This document shows, one piece after another, positions 44,691 to 53,421 of a stretch of DNA of 64,000 bases. The stretch's first letter is position 1; each line of letters begins with the position of its first letter. Source of the DNA: Aestuariivivens insulae. Its GTDB lineage: Bacteria > Bacteroidota > Bacteroidia > Flavobacteriales > Flavobacteriaceae. Under the pieces are notes generated by a model that worked only from the letters and a program-made list of their open reading frames with translations, did no database searches and was not told where the DNA came from. The stretch is from positions 248,001 through 312,000 of the forward strand of contig NZ_JAKMCS010000003.1 of the NCBI RefSeq assembly GCF_022662195.1, written 5' to 3'. Made by a program: the position numbers and the translations under genes.

Positions 44691-45908
44691 ATGATATTGC
44701 GCCTATTTAGTATCACTTTAATCGTATTATTATTAAGTTGTAACTCTAAAAAACCTAACGAATTAAAGGTTTTCGCTCAGCCTATAGACGCTAAAATTAA
44801 TGGTGATATTTTAGAAGGAACTTCTGTTTTAAACGATTCCACACATTTTGTTTGGGGCGGAAGCGTGGTTAAAGGGGAGGATGGTAAATACCATATGTTG
44901 TATAGCACCTGGGAATGTGGCGATTCCATTCCTAGTTTTAGTCAATCGTGGGTATTACATTCTAAAATAGCCTATGCTGTATCGGAATATCCGAATAGAG
45001 GCTTTAAATTTCAAAAGGTAGTGTTGGAAGGGCGTGCTTTAACTGGAGATTCCCTAGCTTGGGACGCACAAATGGTCCATAATCCGCATCTTAAAAAGTT
45101 CAATAATAAATATTACCTGTACTACATAGGTTCTAAGGATCCAGGAATACAACCCAAAGGTTCGCCAGGCGAGAAATTAAGTAAAAGGGATCGCATACAG
45201 CAAAACCAAAAAATAGGCGTTATTGCATTCGATAACTTCCAACAATTAGTTTCTGGTAATTTCAAACGTCCAAACGCACCGTTATTATCGCCCAGAACCC
45301 GTGTTAAGCCTAACAATATTGTCAATCCTTCTCCCGAAGGCACAATTACTAAACCAGATAATATTATTGTGGTTAACCCATCGGTTGTACAACGGCCTTC
45401 AGACGGTAAATACCTGCTTTACTTTAAAGGCAATGTATATCTTCCTTCATGGCGTGGTGTACATGGCGTTGCCATAGGAGATACCCCAACAGGCCCATTC
45501 ACCCCCTTAGACCCTTATGTTTTTGATATAAAAATGGACGATGGCTCTATTGCTTCGGCTGAAGATCCTTATGTCTGGTATCACAATCAACATGAAAAAT
45601 TCTATGTGGTATTTAAAGACTTTACGGGGAAAATCACGAATGCTGTACCTGGATTAGCTGTTTTAGAATCGAATGATGGTATCATATGGACAAAAACCCA
45701 AAATCCATTGTTTATGAAAAAACAACTGATACTTAACAATGGTGATACCATTAAGGTCGATCGTTTGGAACGCCCACAGTTGTTAATTGATGACAACGGT
45801 TTTCCAACGACGCTTTACTGCGCCTCTGCTTTAGTAAATGTTAACAATCGTAAAGATGGTAGTTCGTTTAATGTGCAGATTCCTTTAGAGGTAAGGGATA
45901 CTAAATAA
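44691..45908 (+). CDS. Beta-propeller glycosidase-like lipoprotein
   Basis: 405 residues with a lipobox (LLLSC). Five-bladed propeller features shared with the N-terminal half of the GH29 fusion at 20391: GGSVVKGEDGKYHMLYSTW, HSKIAYAVSEYPNRGF, WDAQMVHNPHLKKFNNKYYLYYIG, NPSVVQRPSDGKYLLYFKG, YVWYHNQHEKFYVVFKDF and DRLERPQLLIDDNG. It belongs to the GH43/GH117-type propeller group, but the family and substrate are not assignable by eye. It sits 3 bp behind gpsA, far from the PUL, so it may be co-transcribed with a core lipid gene. Confidence 0.8.
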   Translation: MILRLFSITLIVLLLSCNSKKPNELKVFAQPIDAKINGDILEGTSVLNDSTHFVWGGSVVKGEDGKYHMLYSTWECGDSIPSFSQSWVLHSKIAYAVSEYPNRGFKFQKVVLEGRALTGDSLAWDAQMVHNPHLKKFNNKYYLYYIGSKDPGIQPKGSPGEKLSKRDRIQQNQKIGVIAFDNFQQLVSGNFKRPNAPLLSPRTRVKPNNIVNPSPEGTITKPDNIIVVNPSVVQRPSDGKYLLYFKGNVYLPSWRGVHGVAIGDTPTGPFTPLDPYVFDIKMDDGSIASAEDPYVWYHNQHEKFYVVFKDFTGKITNAVPGLAVLESNDGIIWTKTQNPLFMKKQLILNNGDTIKVDRLERPQLLIDDNGFPTTLYCASALVNVNNRKDGSSFNVQIPLEVRDTK

Positions 45909-45919
45909 ACTTTAGTAAA

Positions 45920-46315
45920 TTACTTCACCAAAACCCCTTTAACCTGCATTAAAGGTACGGGTCGTAATGCTTTTTCGTTTATCGTATTTTTTCTAAATAC
46001 ATAGGTATTATCAAACATTTGATTGCCTTCAAAAAAGGAAACCTTAAAGGTATTGTTAAGTGCAAATAGCTCCTCTTGCATCAACTCAATCTTAGCGTAA
46101 CTCTTTTTGGGCAGCACATCAATACGTTTTCTAAACACCGATGTCGTTTTATCTTGTGAATATCCACTGGTTACAATAATAACCATCTCTATGTCTACCT
46201 CTTTATCGTTAATAATATAAGCACTCCAGTCTTGCGTATTATATACCTCATTAAATTCGTTTACTACCGCAATATAAACACCTTCTACTTGTGGAATTTG
46301 GATATCCTTTTTCAT
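45920..46315 (-). CDS. Conserved hypothetical protein
   Basis: 131 residues, no export signal or membrane segment, probably cytoplasmic. The pattern of alternating hydrophobic residues (EGVYIAVVNEF, VDIEMVIIVTSGYS, FKVSFFEGNQMFDNTYVFRKN) predicts a compact beta-sheet protein. I recognise no family. It is convergent with the propeller gene and divergent from the dehydratase gene. Confidence 0.7.
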   Translation of the reverse strand: MKKDIQIPQVEGVYIAVVNEFNEVYNTQDWSAYIINDKEVDIEMVIIVTSGYSQDKTTSVFRKRIDVLPKKSYAKIELMQEELFALNNTFKVSFFEGNQMFDNTYVFRKNTINEKALRPVPLMQVKGVLVK

Positions 46316-46375
46316 TAGAAACTAAATTAAGGCTTCAAAAATAATGGATTTCGACCATTATTATAGTAATATTGA

Positions 46376-46383
46376 TATATTTG
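46376..46383 (+). promoter_or_regulatory. -7 box of the dehydratase gene
   Basis: TATATTTG, an exact TAnnTTTG match, 26 bp before the ATG at 46410, downstream of the alternative ATG at 46344. Confidence 0.5.
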
Positions 46384-46409
46384 ATTTGAAGACACCTTTC
46401 TTTAAAATT

Positions 46410-47405
46410 ATGAACACCCAACTAGCACTAAAAGATATCGTTAAAGCCAAGTCGCGAATCGATGGCGTTATCAATGAAACTCCGGTTATTACTTCTTCAT
46501 TATTGAATGCATGGTTGGGACACACCATTTATTTTAAAGCTGAAGGGTTTCAAAAAATTGGGGCGTTTAAAGCACGGGGCGCCAGCAATACTATAGCTTG
46601 GTTAATTGAAAACGACCTTACCCCAAAACATATCGTAGCCAACAGTTCTGGAAATCATGCACAAGCTGTGGCATGGGCTGCTAAACGGTTTAATATTCCA
46701 GCGACCATTTACATGCCTGCTTATGCTTCAAAAGTTAAAATCCAGGCCACTAAAGCCTATGGAGCCGAAGTTATTTTATGCCAAACCAGGCAAGAGGCAG
46801 ATGCATTAGTGAAACAAACCTCAGAAGAAAAAAGCATCTATTGGATTCCGCCCTACAATCACGAACAGGTAATTTGCGGTCAAGGCACAGCCGCTTTTGA
46901 GGCCATAAAGGCCATAGGATCTGTTGAAGCGGTATTTGCCCCTTGTGGTGGTGGCGGTTTGTTATCTGGCTCTTTAATCGCCGCAAAAGGCTTATCGAAA
47001 ACAACGCAGGTTATTGGTGCCGAACCCCTAATGGGAAATGATGCTGCCGAATCACTTCGCAAAAATACCATTCAACATTTAACCGAAGCGCCTAAAACTT
47101 TAGCCGACGGCGCGATGACCTTGGCCGTAGGCGATATTACTTTTGAATACTTAAAACAGCTAGATGGCTTTTATGAAATTACTGAAGAAGCCATCATTTA
47201 TTGGACACAATGGCTTACCCATTTACTTAAATTACGTATTGAACCCACTAGTGCCCTTTCTATGGAAGCTGCTTTTCAATGGCTACAAAAACAACAGCAA
47301 AAACAAACGGTAGTCATTATTTTATCTGGAGCCAATATAGACCAAGAAACCACCAAAAAAATATGGGAAAACGATTGTTTGACAACCGAACCGTATAAAC
47401 GCTAA
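46410..47405 (+). CDS. PLP-dependent threonine/serine dehydratase
   Basis: 331 residues, fold type II. KAEGFQKIGAFKARGASN carries the PLP-binding Lys (Lys54), NSSGNHAQAVAWAA is the substrate/phosphate loop, and PCGGGGLLSG binds the PLP phosphate. It lacks the C-terminal ACT-like regulatory domain of biosynthetic IlvA, so it is of the short catabolic threonine dehydratase or serine racemase type; these cannot be separated by eye. The start at 46410 rather than 46344 agrees with the family and the -7 box. Convergent with pheS, 3 bp apart. Confidence 0.88.
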   Translation: MNTQLALKDIVKAKSRIDGVINETPVITSSLLNAWLGHTIYFKAEGFQKIGAFKARGASNTIAWLIENDLTPKHIVANSSGNHAQAVAWAAKRFNIPATIYMPAYASKVKIQATKAYGAEVILCQTRQEADALVKQTSEEKSIYWIPPYNHEQVICGQGTAAFEAIKAIGSVEAVFAPCGGGGLLSGSLIAAKGLSKTTQVIGAEPLMGNDAAESLRKNTIQHLTEAPKTLADGAMTLAVGDITFEYLKQLDGFYEITEEAIIYWTQWLTHLLKLRIEPTSALSMEAAFQWLQKQQQKQTVVIILSGANIDQETTKKIWENDCLTTEPYKR

Positions 47406-47408
47406 ATA

Positions 47409-48428
47409 TTATAAGGCACTTTTAAACTGCTCTAAAAAGCGCACATCATTTTCACTTAACAGGCGAATATCACTAATTTGATGAAGCAATAAAGCAATAC
47501 GATCGATTCCCATACCAAAAGCGAAACCAGAGTATTCCTTAGAGTCTATACCACAGTTTTCCAAAACATTGGGATCTACCATACCACAGCCCATAATTTC
47601 CAACCAACCGGTGCCTTTGGTCATTTTATAATCTGTTTCGGTTTCCAGGCCCCAATACACATCCACTTCGGCACTAGGCTCTGTAAACGGAAAGTAAGAT
47701 GGGCGTAAACGTATTTTACTCTTGCCAAACATTTCGGTAGTGAAATGCTGCAAGGTTTGCTTAAGGTCGGCAAAACTAACATCCTTATCAATATAGAGGC
47801 CTTCTACCTGGTGAAAAAAGCAATGCGAGCGTGCCGAAATGGCTTCGTTTCTATACACCCTTCCTGGTGAAATGGTACGTATAGGCGGTTTATTGTTTTC
47901 CATATAACGCACCTGCACAGAACTGGTATGGGTACGCAATAGAATATCTGGATTGGTCTGGATAAAAAAGGTATCCTGCATATCGCGTGCAGGGTGGTAT
48001 TCCGGAAGGTTCAAGGCCGTAAAATTATGCCAATCGTCTTCTATTTCCGGTCCCTCACTTACATTAAAACCAATACGGGAAAAGATATCGATAATTTGAT
48101 TCTTCACAATAGAAATAGGGTGACGTGCCCCTAGCTGAATAGGTTCTCCTGGACGCGACAAATCTCCATAAATACCCTTAACCTCCTCTTTACTATCTAA
48201 CTCCAATTTTAAGGTATTGACTTTTTCTTCAGCAGTGTTTTTAAGCTGATTAATAATTTGCCCAAACTCTCTTTTCTGTTCGTTAGCGACATTTTTTAAC
48301 TCGCCATAAAATTCTTTTAGCAATCCTTTGGATCCTAAATATTTTATTCTGAAAGTCTCAACTTCTTCTTTTGTTTGCGCTTTAAAAGCTTCTGCTTCTT
48401 CAATAAGCTCTTTTATCTTATCTATCAT
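47409..48428 (-). CDS. pheS: Phenylalanyl-tRNA synthetase alpha subunit
   Basis: Charges tRNA-Phe as an alpha2beta2 enzyme; pheT is not in this window. 339 residues, usual length. N-terminal coiled-coil (about 1-85), then the class II core: GARHPISIVKNQIIDIF, GFNVSEGPEIEDDWHNFTALNLPEYHPARDMQDTFF, RTHTSSVQVR, GRVYRNEAISARSHCFFHQVEG (motif 2) and FAFGMGIDRIALLLH (motif 3). Confidence 0.97.
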   Translation of the reverse strand: MIDKIKELIEEAEAFKAQTKEEVETFRIKYLGSKGLLKEFYGELKNVANEQKREFGQIINQLKNTAEEKVNTLKLELDSKEEVKGIYGDLSRPGEPIQLGARHPISIVKNQIIDIFSRIGFNVSEGPEIEDDWHNFTALNLPEYHPARDMQDTFFIQTNPDILLRTHTSSVQVRYMENNKPPIRTISPGRVYRNEAISARSHCFFHQVEGLYIDKDVSFADLKQTLQHFTTEMFGKSKIRLRPSYFPFTEPSAEVDVYWGLETETDYKMTKGTGWLEIMGCGMVDPNVLENCGIDSKEYSGFAFGMGIDRIALLLHQISDIRLLSENDVRFLEQFKSAL

Positions 48429-48733
48429 GATATCTTACTTGTAATGAATCTATTTCAGTATTCAAAAACTGAGGGCAAATTTAATGAAAATATTGGCATT
48501 ACGAGGATGCGCCCGTGTAAAAGTGATTCCTGAAATAACGTTTAATATCGTTTTTCAAACACCATCATCGGAGAAAATGATTTCTCTAAAGTGATTATAA
48601 CATATGGTTAGTATAAGAGGAGTAGCGGAAGATACGCACTATCCTTCGGATTGAAAAACACTAAATTAAATCAAAATAGCGGCTCGAGTTATCGCCCAAA
48701 CCGCTATTGCTTTTATACATTGCTAGCAACTGT
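48429..48733. other. 305-bp gap with a hairpin, no gene
   Basis: No ORF of note. A hairpin AATAGCGG (48675-48682) with CCGCTATT (48701-48708) lies beyond the stop of the NTF2-like gene and may end that leftward operon, though the T run is weak. The part 48600-48660 has a somewhat higher GC content and no visible function. Confidence 0.45.
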
Positions 48734-49102
48734 TTATTCTACATGAGTGAAAATCTTATTAACAATTTTCCAATCATTGTTGATTTTGGTTAGAGACAAA
48801 TAGTCGTAATAGTTGTAGCCGAGCATAGGGACATGTAATTTAACCATGGCAATTTCGCTCATAATATCTATTCCAATTATTTTCATTTTTAAATCCTCAT
48901 CTAATTCTTTAGGACTTTTTCTGCTCTTGACCCCGGCTATGTATTCTGGTGCAGTTTTGAAATAAGGAACTCCATTGATATCTCCGAAGAGTAGCGCTTC
49001 TGTATGAAAGACATCTTCCAGCAGAGTTGCATCACCATTATATATTCCATTGAAATAATCGGAAATAACAGCTTTAATTTCGGTTGAATTTTTATCGTAC
49101 AT
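48734..49102 (-). CDS. NTF2/SnoaL-like protein
   Basis: 122 residues, cytoplasmic. A cone-shaped alpha+beta fold of the nuclear transport factor 2 superfamily is suggested by AVISDYFNGIYNGDATLLEDVFHTEALLFG at the start and LSLTKINNDWKIVNKIFTHVE at the end, typical of small lumazine-binding/SnoaL-like proteins. The start at 49102 is chosen since it lies directly after the DJ-1 gene stop; the longer frame to 49210 would overlap that gene by over 100 bp. Last gene of the four-gene operon. Ligand and reaction unknown. Confidence 0.8.
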   Translation of the reverse strand: MYDKNSTEIKAVISDYFNGIYNGDATLLEDVFHTEALLFGDINGVPYFKTAPEYIAGVKSRKSPKELDEDLKMKIIGIDIMSEIAMVKLHVPMLGYNYYDYLSLTKINNDWKIVNKIFTHVE

Positions 49103-49104
49103 AA

Positions 49105-49869
49105 TTAATGTTTTTTTAATTTTTCGATTAACATTTTTGCAACTAAATTTGCTGATTGAGGATTTTGTCCTGAGATCAATAAACCGTCCTCGACTGCAAA
49201 GGCTGACCAATCATCCCCCTTTACATAAATTCCCCCATTTTCTTTTAACATGTCCTCAATTAAAAATGGAACTACATCGGTAAGTCCGACAGCTTTTTCT
49301 TCTCCATTAGTAAAACCAGTTACTTTTTTTCCTTTTACCAAAGGGTCTCCATTTAAATCATTTACTTTTTGAAGTGCAGCTGGAGCATGACAAACAAAGG
49401 CTATCGGTTTGTTGTTATTATAAAAGGATTCTATCAATTCGATAGATTTTTTGTCCTTAGATAAATCCCAAAGCGGACCATGCCCTCCAGGATAAAAAAC
49501 AGCATCAAAATCCTCATGCTTCACCTTCGCTAATTTTAGAGTTTTACTAAAAATCAATTGTGCTTTGGAATCAGCATAATATCTTTTAGTTGATTTTGTT
49601 TGATAATCAACAAGGGTACTTTTCGGATCTATCGGTGGCTGACCACCTTTAGGTGATGTAATAACTACTTCTATACCTTGATCGATTAGATAGTAATATG
49701 GTGTTGCAAACTCTTCTATCCAAAGTCCCGTTTTTTTATCTGTATCACCTAATTGGTCGTGTGAGGTTACAACAAATAAAATTTTTATTTTATTTGATTC
49801 TTGAGAATAACTAACGCTTGATATTATGGTCAATATTCCAATCAAAGCGATTTTATATAAATTGTTCAT
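49105..49869 (-). CDS. Exported DJ-1/PfpI family protein
   Basis: 254 residues with a signal peptide (1-22). The flavodoxin-like DJ-1/PfpI core has FYPGGHGPLWDL and the nucleophile elbow FVCHAPAAL (Cys160), with a Glu in LWIEEFATP that could support it. Closest in layout to Hsp31-type glyoxalase III/deglycase or chaperone proteins, which handle reactive carbonyls. An N-terminal export signal is less common for that group. Sits between the SDR and NTF2-like genes in an operon with a tautomerase. Confidence 0.87.
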   Translation of the reverse strand: MNNLYKIALIGILTIISSVSYSQESNKIKILFVVTSHDQLGDTDKKTGLWIEEFATPYYYLIDQGIEVVITSPKGGQPPIDPKSTLVDYQTKSTKRYYADSKAQLIFSKTLKLAKVKHEDFDAVFYPGGHGPLWDLSKDKKSIELIESFYNNNKPIAFVCHAPAALQKVNDLNGDPLVKGKKVTGFTNGEEKAVGLTDVVPFLIEDMLKENGGIYVKGDDWSAFAVEDGLLISGQNPQSANLVAKMLIEKLKKH

Positions 49870-49880
49870 CTTCTTAAAAT

Positions 49881-50624
49881 TTAAATTGAGTGTCCGACAG
49901 TATGCCCGCCAGCTATGTTTATGGTTTCTCCAGTTACAAAATCAGCTGAAGCTAAATAGTATGCTGCTTCTGCAATTTCGTTTACTTCACCTATTCTGTT
50001 TAATAAGTGTAAACCTGCTAAGCTGTCGGCATCTTCAACTCCTATTTTTCCTTGCAATGGGCTTCTTATTATTCCTGGAGCAATGGTATTAACTTTAATA
50101 TTATCTTTTCCAAATTCTGCAGCCAATTGTCGTGTTAAAGAATGGATTGCGCCTTTACTTGATACGGGTGCTGTTGCTGGGAATCCCCCAATAGCGTGTT
50201 CAACTAATACTGTTCCTATATTTATGATGGAACCTTTTTGCTGTTTTATCATTTGGGGAATAACTGCCTGAGAGGTGAAATATGTTCCCTTTAAGTTTAC
50301 ATTCCAATAAAGCTCTAAGTCCTTTTCATCTACATCTAAAAATGGTTTTGGGGCAAATACCCCTGCGTTATTAATTAGAACATCTACAGAATTGAATTTT
50401 TTGATTGCCAATTCTACTAATCTTTTCCCTGTTTCTTGCTTACTAATATCTCCTGCGAAATAAGTTGCATTTAAGGGAGATCCTAATTCCATATAACTGG
50501 TTTTTAAATTTTCATCATTAGAAGAGTTCATGATAACGTTACTTCCTTTTTCGATAAAATACCTCGCCATTTCTTTCCCAATTCCAGATGAGGCCCCTGT
50601 GATAATTACTGTTTTGTTTTTCAT
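49881..50624 (-). CDS. Short-chain dehydrogenase/reductase with an altered active site
   Basis: 247 residues. Classical SDR cofactor motif TGASSGIGKEMA (10-20), NNAG (86-89) and a C-terminal INIAGG. The active-site segment reads TAPVSSKGAIHS: Lys157 is kept, but the Tyr expected four residues before it is Pro153, and the Ser expected about 13 residues further upstream is missing (IINIGTVLVEH). The fold and NAD(P) binding are secure; normal oxidoreductase chemistry is doubtful unless other residues replace the triad. It starts 5 bp after the tautomerase gene. Confidence 0.88.
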   Translation of the reverse strand: MKNKTVIITGASSGIGKEMARYFIEKGSNVIMNSSNDENLKTSYMELGSPLNATYFAGDISKQETGKRLVELAIKKFNSVDVLINNAGVFAPKPFLDVDEKDLELYWNVNLKGTYFTSQAVIPQMIKQQKGSIINIGTVLVEHAIGGFPATAPVSSKGAIHSLTRQLAAEFGKDNIKVNTIAPGIIRSPLQGKIGVEDADSLAGLHLLNRIGEVNEIAEAAYYLASADFVTGETINIAGGHTVGHSI

Positions 50625-50629
50625 GGTTT

Positions 50630-50824
50630 CTATTTCTTAGCCCCTAAATATTGTTTCCCGTTTACTCCCCAATTTTCAATTGGTACTTCATCTATTACAA
50701 CATGTGTTGTTTGGGGATTTTTTTTAAGCACATCTACAACCAATTGAGTTGCTCCTGCTATTAATTGTCCCTTTTGTTCTGCTGTCACTTCTTCATCTGT
50801 GACTCTAATGTTAATGTACGGCAT
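50630..50824 (-). CDS. 4-oxalocrotonate tautomerase family protein
   Basis: 64 residues, the standard size. After Met removal it begins with Pro (PYINIRVTDEEVTAEQK), the catalytic base of this family, and VVIDEVPIENWGVNGKQ matches the conserved C-terminal half. It could isomerise enol/keto intermediates of aromatic breakdown; no such pathway is nearby, so the substrate is unknown. First gene of the operon behind the CRP-type site. Confidence 0.92.
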   Translation of the reverse strand: MPYINIRVTDEEVTAEQKGQLIAGATQLVVDVLKKNPQTTHVVIDEVPIENWGVNGKQYLGAKK

Positions 50825-50902
50825 AGTCGTATGTTTTTATGATTAATAATTACAATACAAAGTTGCTGTGAAGTCGAATAAAAGAGAAGGAGGTATATCA
50901 CT

Positions 50903-50925
50903 ATTTACATGTGATGTAAATCACA
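50903..50925. promoter_or_regulatory. CRP-type operator between the crp-like gene and the tautomerase operon
   Basis: TGTGATGTAAATCACA at 50910-50925 is a perfect TGTGA-N6-TCACA palindrome. It overlaps a second perfect palindrome, ATTTACAT-GTG-ATGTAAAT (50903-50921). A weak -7-like box, CAACTTTG read leftward, lies about 50 bp nearer the tautomerase start, so the operator would sit near -68, a usual activator position. Confidence 0.7.
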
Positions 50926-50966
50926 CGGCACGGTTTTGCAATAAATAGGTGTTGAGCTAGTAAATA

Positions 50967-51530
50967 CTAGGAGCTGAGCCTGCTTAATGTTTCTCTTGAA
51001 ACACCTAAATAAGCGGCTATTAATTTTTTAGGAACTCTCTGAAAAAGCTGAGGGTATTGTTCAAGAAGCAGGTCGTACCGCTCTTTGGCAGAATTTTTTA
51101 ATAACGAAAGTATCCTGTTTTGAAGTGCTATTCGACCTGTTTTACTTTTTTTAGCCCAAAATCGTTCCATTTTGTGCATTTCGGCCGTAAGCTTTTCACG
51201 GTTTTCATAGGTAATATATAGCAATTCGCTATCTTCAAGACAATCTATCGAGGTTTTAGATTGAGCCTTGTTTATGAATGATTCATAGTCGGTGCTCCAC
51301 CAATTTTCCATAGCAAATTGAAGAATATGCTCTTTACCTGAATCATCATTAAAGTAGGTCTTTAGACAGCCTTTAATTACCCAATATTCTTTGTTGACGT
51401 AATCTCCCTCTTGAATAAGATATTGATGCTTGCGTTTTTTTATTGATACGAAATGACTCAAAACAAAATCAAATTCCTCATCAGTAAGGGGAATTATTTC
51501 TTCAATATGTTGTCTAAGAGGATGAATCAT
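50967..51530 (-). CDS. Crp/Fnr family transcriptional regulator
   Basis: 187 residues. N-terminal cyclic-nucleotide-binding-like beta-barrel (about 20-115, YLIQEGDYVNKEYWVIKGCLKTYF), a dimer helix, and a C-terminal HTH ending VPKKLIAAYLGVSRETLSRL. SRETLSR matches the CRP recognition helix, in which Arg, Glu and Arg contact the GTGA half site; a perfect site of that kind lies 42 bp beyond its stop, before the next operon. The protein ends two residues after that helix, short for the family. Effector unknown; many Bacteroidota members lack clear cAMP contacts. Confidence 0.92.
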   Translation of the reverse strand: MIHPLRQHIEEIIPLTDEEFDFVLSHFVSIKKRKHQYLIQEGDYVNKEYWVIKGCLKTYFNDDSGKEHILQFAMENWWSTDYESFINKAQSKTSIDCLEDSELLYITYENREKLTAEMHKMERFWAKKSKTGRIALQNRILSLLKNSAKERYDLLLEQYPQLFQRVPKKLIAAYLGVSRETLSRLSS

Positions 51531-51544
51531 TTATTTGTTGCTAA

Positions 51545-51901
51545 TTAGTCTATAAACTCTGTTTCCAAAAAATAGTTTACTATAGCTTCTTTCATTAACA
51601 CACTTTGTTCACCAGCCTTTAAAAAGGGCAGTTCGGCTTTAGCTTTGTAATGTGGCCAGCCATCGTTATCAACAAAATCGAGCTCGTAATAACCATAAGG
51701 GGTTAAAAGCTTACAAATGGCAATATGCATCAAGTCTAGCTTTTGGTCTTTTTTAAAATCTCTATGCAATTGCCCCAATTCCTGTACGCCAATTAAATAA
51801 ATAATAGCATCAAGATCCATTACTTCGCCATCGGCAAATTGACTGGACAGCTTTTTAACTACCAATTCCCAGCGTTCTTTTAATTGTTGGTCCCTAGACA
51901 T
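51545..51901 (-). CDS. Conserved hypothetical protein
   Basis: 118 residues, no signal peptide, mostly helical and acidic, probably cytoplasmic. Segments such as DAIIYLIGVQELGQLHRDFKKDQKLDLMHIAICKLL and YYELDFVDNDGWPHYKAKAELP have the look of a conserved Flavobacteriaceae family of unknown function. It lies 14 bp before the Crp/Fnr gene on the same strand and may be co-transcribed. Confidence 0.75.
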   Translation of the reverse strand: MSRDQQLKERWELVVKKLSSQFADGEVMDLDAIIYLIGVQELGQLHRDFKKDQKLDLMHIAICKLLTPYGYYELDFVDNDGWPHYKAKAELPFLKAGEQSVLMKEAIVNYFLETEFID

Positions 51902-52030
51902 AGCTCAAAGTAAATAATTAAACGTACGATGTTTGAAGTTTTGGGTTCAAAGTTACAAAAGCTATTGGTCTATTTATAACATCTAACGGTAAAAAAGAAT
52001 TTATCTCTATATTTACAAAAAGTAGCAACT

Positions 52031-52564
52031 ATGAGTGTTATAGATATAGTTTTGGGGGCGCTAATTTTGTTTGGCCTGGTACGCGGATTTATAAAAGGGC
52101 TTTTTGTGGAGGTAGCTTCATTGGTTGCCCTAATTGCTGGGGTTTATGGCGCCATTCATTTTAGCAATTTTGCTGCCGAATTCTTGATGGAAAAAGTGGA
52201 CTGGGAAGAAAAAACCATTAACATTACTGCCTTTGCCATTACCTTCGTTATTATTGTATTGGCCATTGCGCTTGCCGGTAAGGCTTTAACAAAACTAGCT
52301 AATTTTGTTGCATTAGGCCTTTTAAACCGAATGCTCGGTTCTGTGTTTGGCGGACTAAAATACGCCCTAATTTTAAGTGTCGTATTAATAATTTTTGAAA
52401 AAGTAAATACCCCAATATCCTTTATGGATGAAGAAGCAATAAATAAATCGATGCTCTACAAACCCGTTAAGTCTCTTATTCCTTTAATTTTACCTTCCAT
52501 AATTAACGCTGAAGAAGAAGAAGAAGAAAATGGAGAAACCCCTTCAAACGGTGGAATTATCTAA
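52031..52564 (+). CDS. CvpA family membrane protein
   Basis: 177 residues with four predicted transmembrane helices (about 4-20, 25-47, 63-86, 103-124). VIDIVLGALILFGLVRGFIKGLF is a typical CvpA start and LGLLNRMLGSVFGGLKYALI a typical later block. A very acidic C-terminal tail (EEEEEE) follows. The family is needed for colicin V production in E. coli and affects envelope integrity; the molecular role is unclear. Confidence 0.9.
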   Translation: MSVIDIVLGALILFGLVRGFIKGLFVEVASLVALIAGVYGAIHFSNFAAEFLMEKVDWEEKTINITAFAITFVIIVLAIALAGKALTKLANFVALGLLNRMLGSVFGGLKYALILSVVLIIFEKVNTPISFMDEEAINKSMLYKPVKSLIPLILPSIINAEEEEEENGETPSNGGII

Positions 52565-52670
52565 CAAACTCTTTTCTGTTAACTTGATATTAAGACATAG
52601 AGCGACCGCCATGACTTTAAATTTTTTAAAAGAATCCATTCTTCCTTAAAAAATAGGAGAGCTATTTAAA

Positions 52671-53420
52671 TTAAAGGGCTTTAATATCTTCATTAGTTAC
52701 CCAGCCTGTTTTACCGTCGGAAAGTTTAATTTTTTTCCAATCACTAATGGTATCCATAATTTGTACTTTGGTACCTTCGTGCAACCTGAATAATTCTTCA
52801 CTTCTGGTGTTGGGCTCACTCTTTACTTTACTTTCTGAAGCAAAGACAATAGCTGGCCTATCTTTTTGGTCTAAATTATATTTATGAAATGCTAAAGCCA
52901 ATGTGATACAAAACAGAAATAAAGAAGCCATACTAGCCAAAAAAGCAATACGCTTTCTTAAGGTACTATAGGCAAAATAGTATGTTAAAAACAAAATAAC
53001 AAAGCAAAACACAAACACCACAACAGTCTTTGCCCAACCATCAAAACTTAAATAATGGGTAAGGCTGTTTATTATTTTGGCCATGCCTGTTTCTGGAATA
53101 ATATCAATATCGTCTATGGTCATATTTCTGGCAAACGACAAATTGTTTTTTATATCCTCGTCATTAGGTGATAGCTGCAATGCCTTTTCATAAAAGTAAA
53201 TACTTGGCGCTATATTATTAAGTTTATAATGGGCATTTCCTAAATTAAAATATAATTCGGCAGAATGCTTACCCGTATCTAAAATTTGGTTGTAAGCATC
53301 TATAGCTTCGGCATATTTACCATCATTATAAAACGTATTGGCTTTATCGAATAACACACTGTTTTGGGCCATTAAACCAAAGCTCCATAAAACTGATACT
53401 ATAAATAAAAAACGCTTCAT
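52671..53420 (-). CDS. batE: BatE-like protein with TPR and SH3 domains
   Basis: 249 residues. Signal peptide (1-18), TPR repeats (about 20-100, YNDGKYAEAIDAYNQILD and AELYFNLGNAHYKLNNIAPSIYFYEKALQL), two transmembrane helices (about 131-153 and 160-180), and a C-terminal bacterial SH3-like domain (KVKSEPNTRSEELFRLHEGTKVQIMD, WKKIKLSDGKTGWV). This is the usual BatE form in flavobacteria. The start lies 1 bp after the batD stop, so translation is probably coupled. Last gene of the bat operon. The Bat proteins are linked to aerotolerance and stress; the mechanism is unknown. Confidence 0.9.
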   Translation of the reverse strand: MKRFLFIVSVLWSFGLMAQNSVLFDKANTFYNDGKYAEAIDAYNQILDTGKHSAELYFNLGNAHYKLNNIAPSIYFYEKALQLSPNDEDIKNNLSFARNMTIDDIDIIPETGMAKIINSLTHYLSFDGWAKTVVVFVFCFVILFLTYYFAYSTLRKRIAFLASMASLFLFCITLALAFHKYNLDQKDRPAIVFASESKVKSEPNTRSEELFRLHEGTKVQIMDTISDWKKIKLSDGKTGWVTNEDIKAL

Positions 53421-53421
53421 G

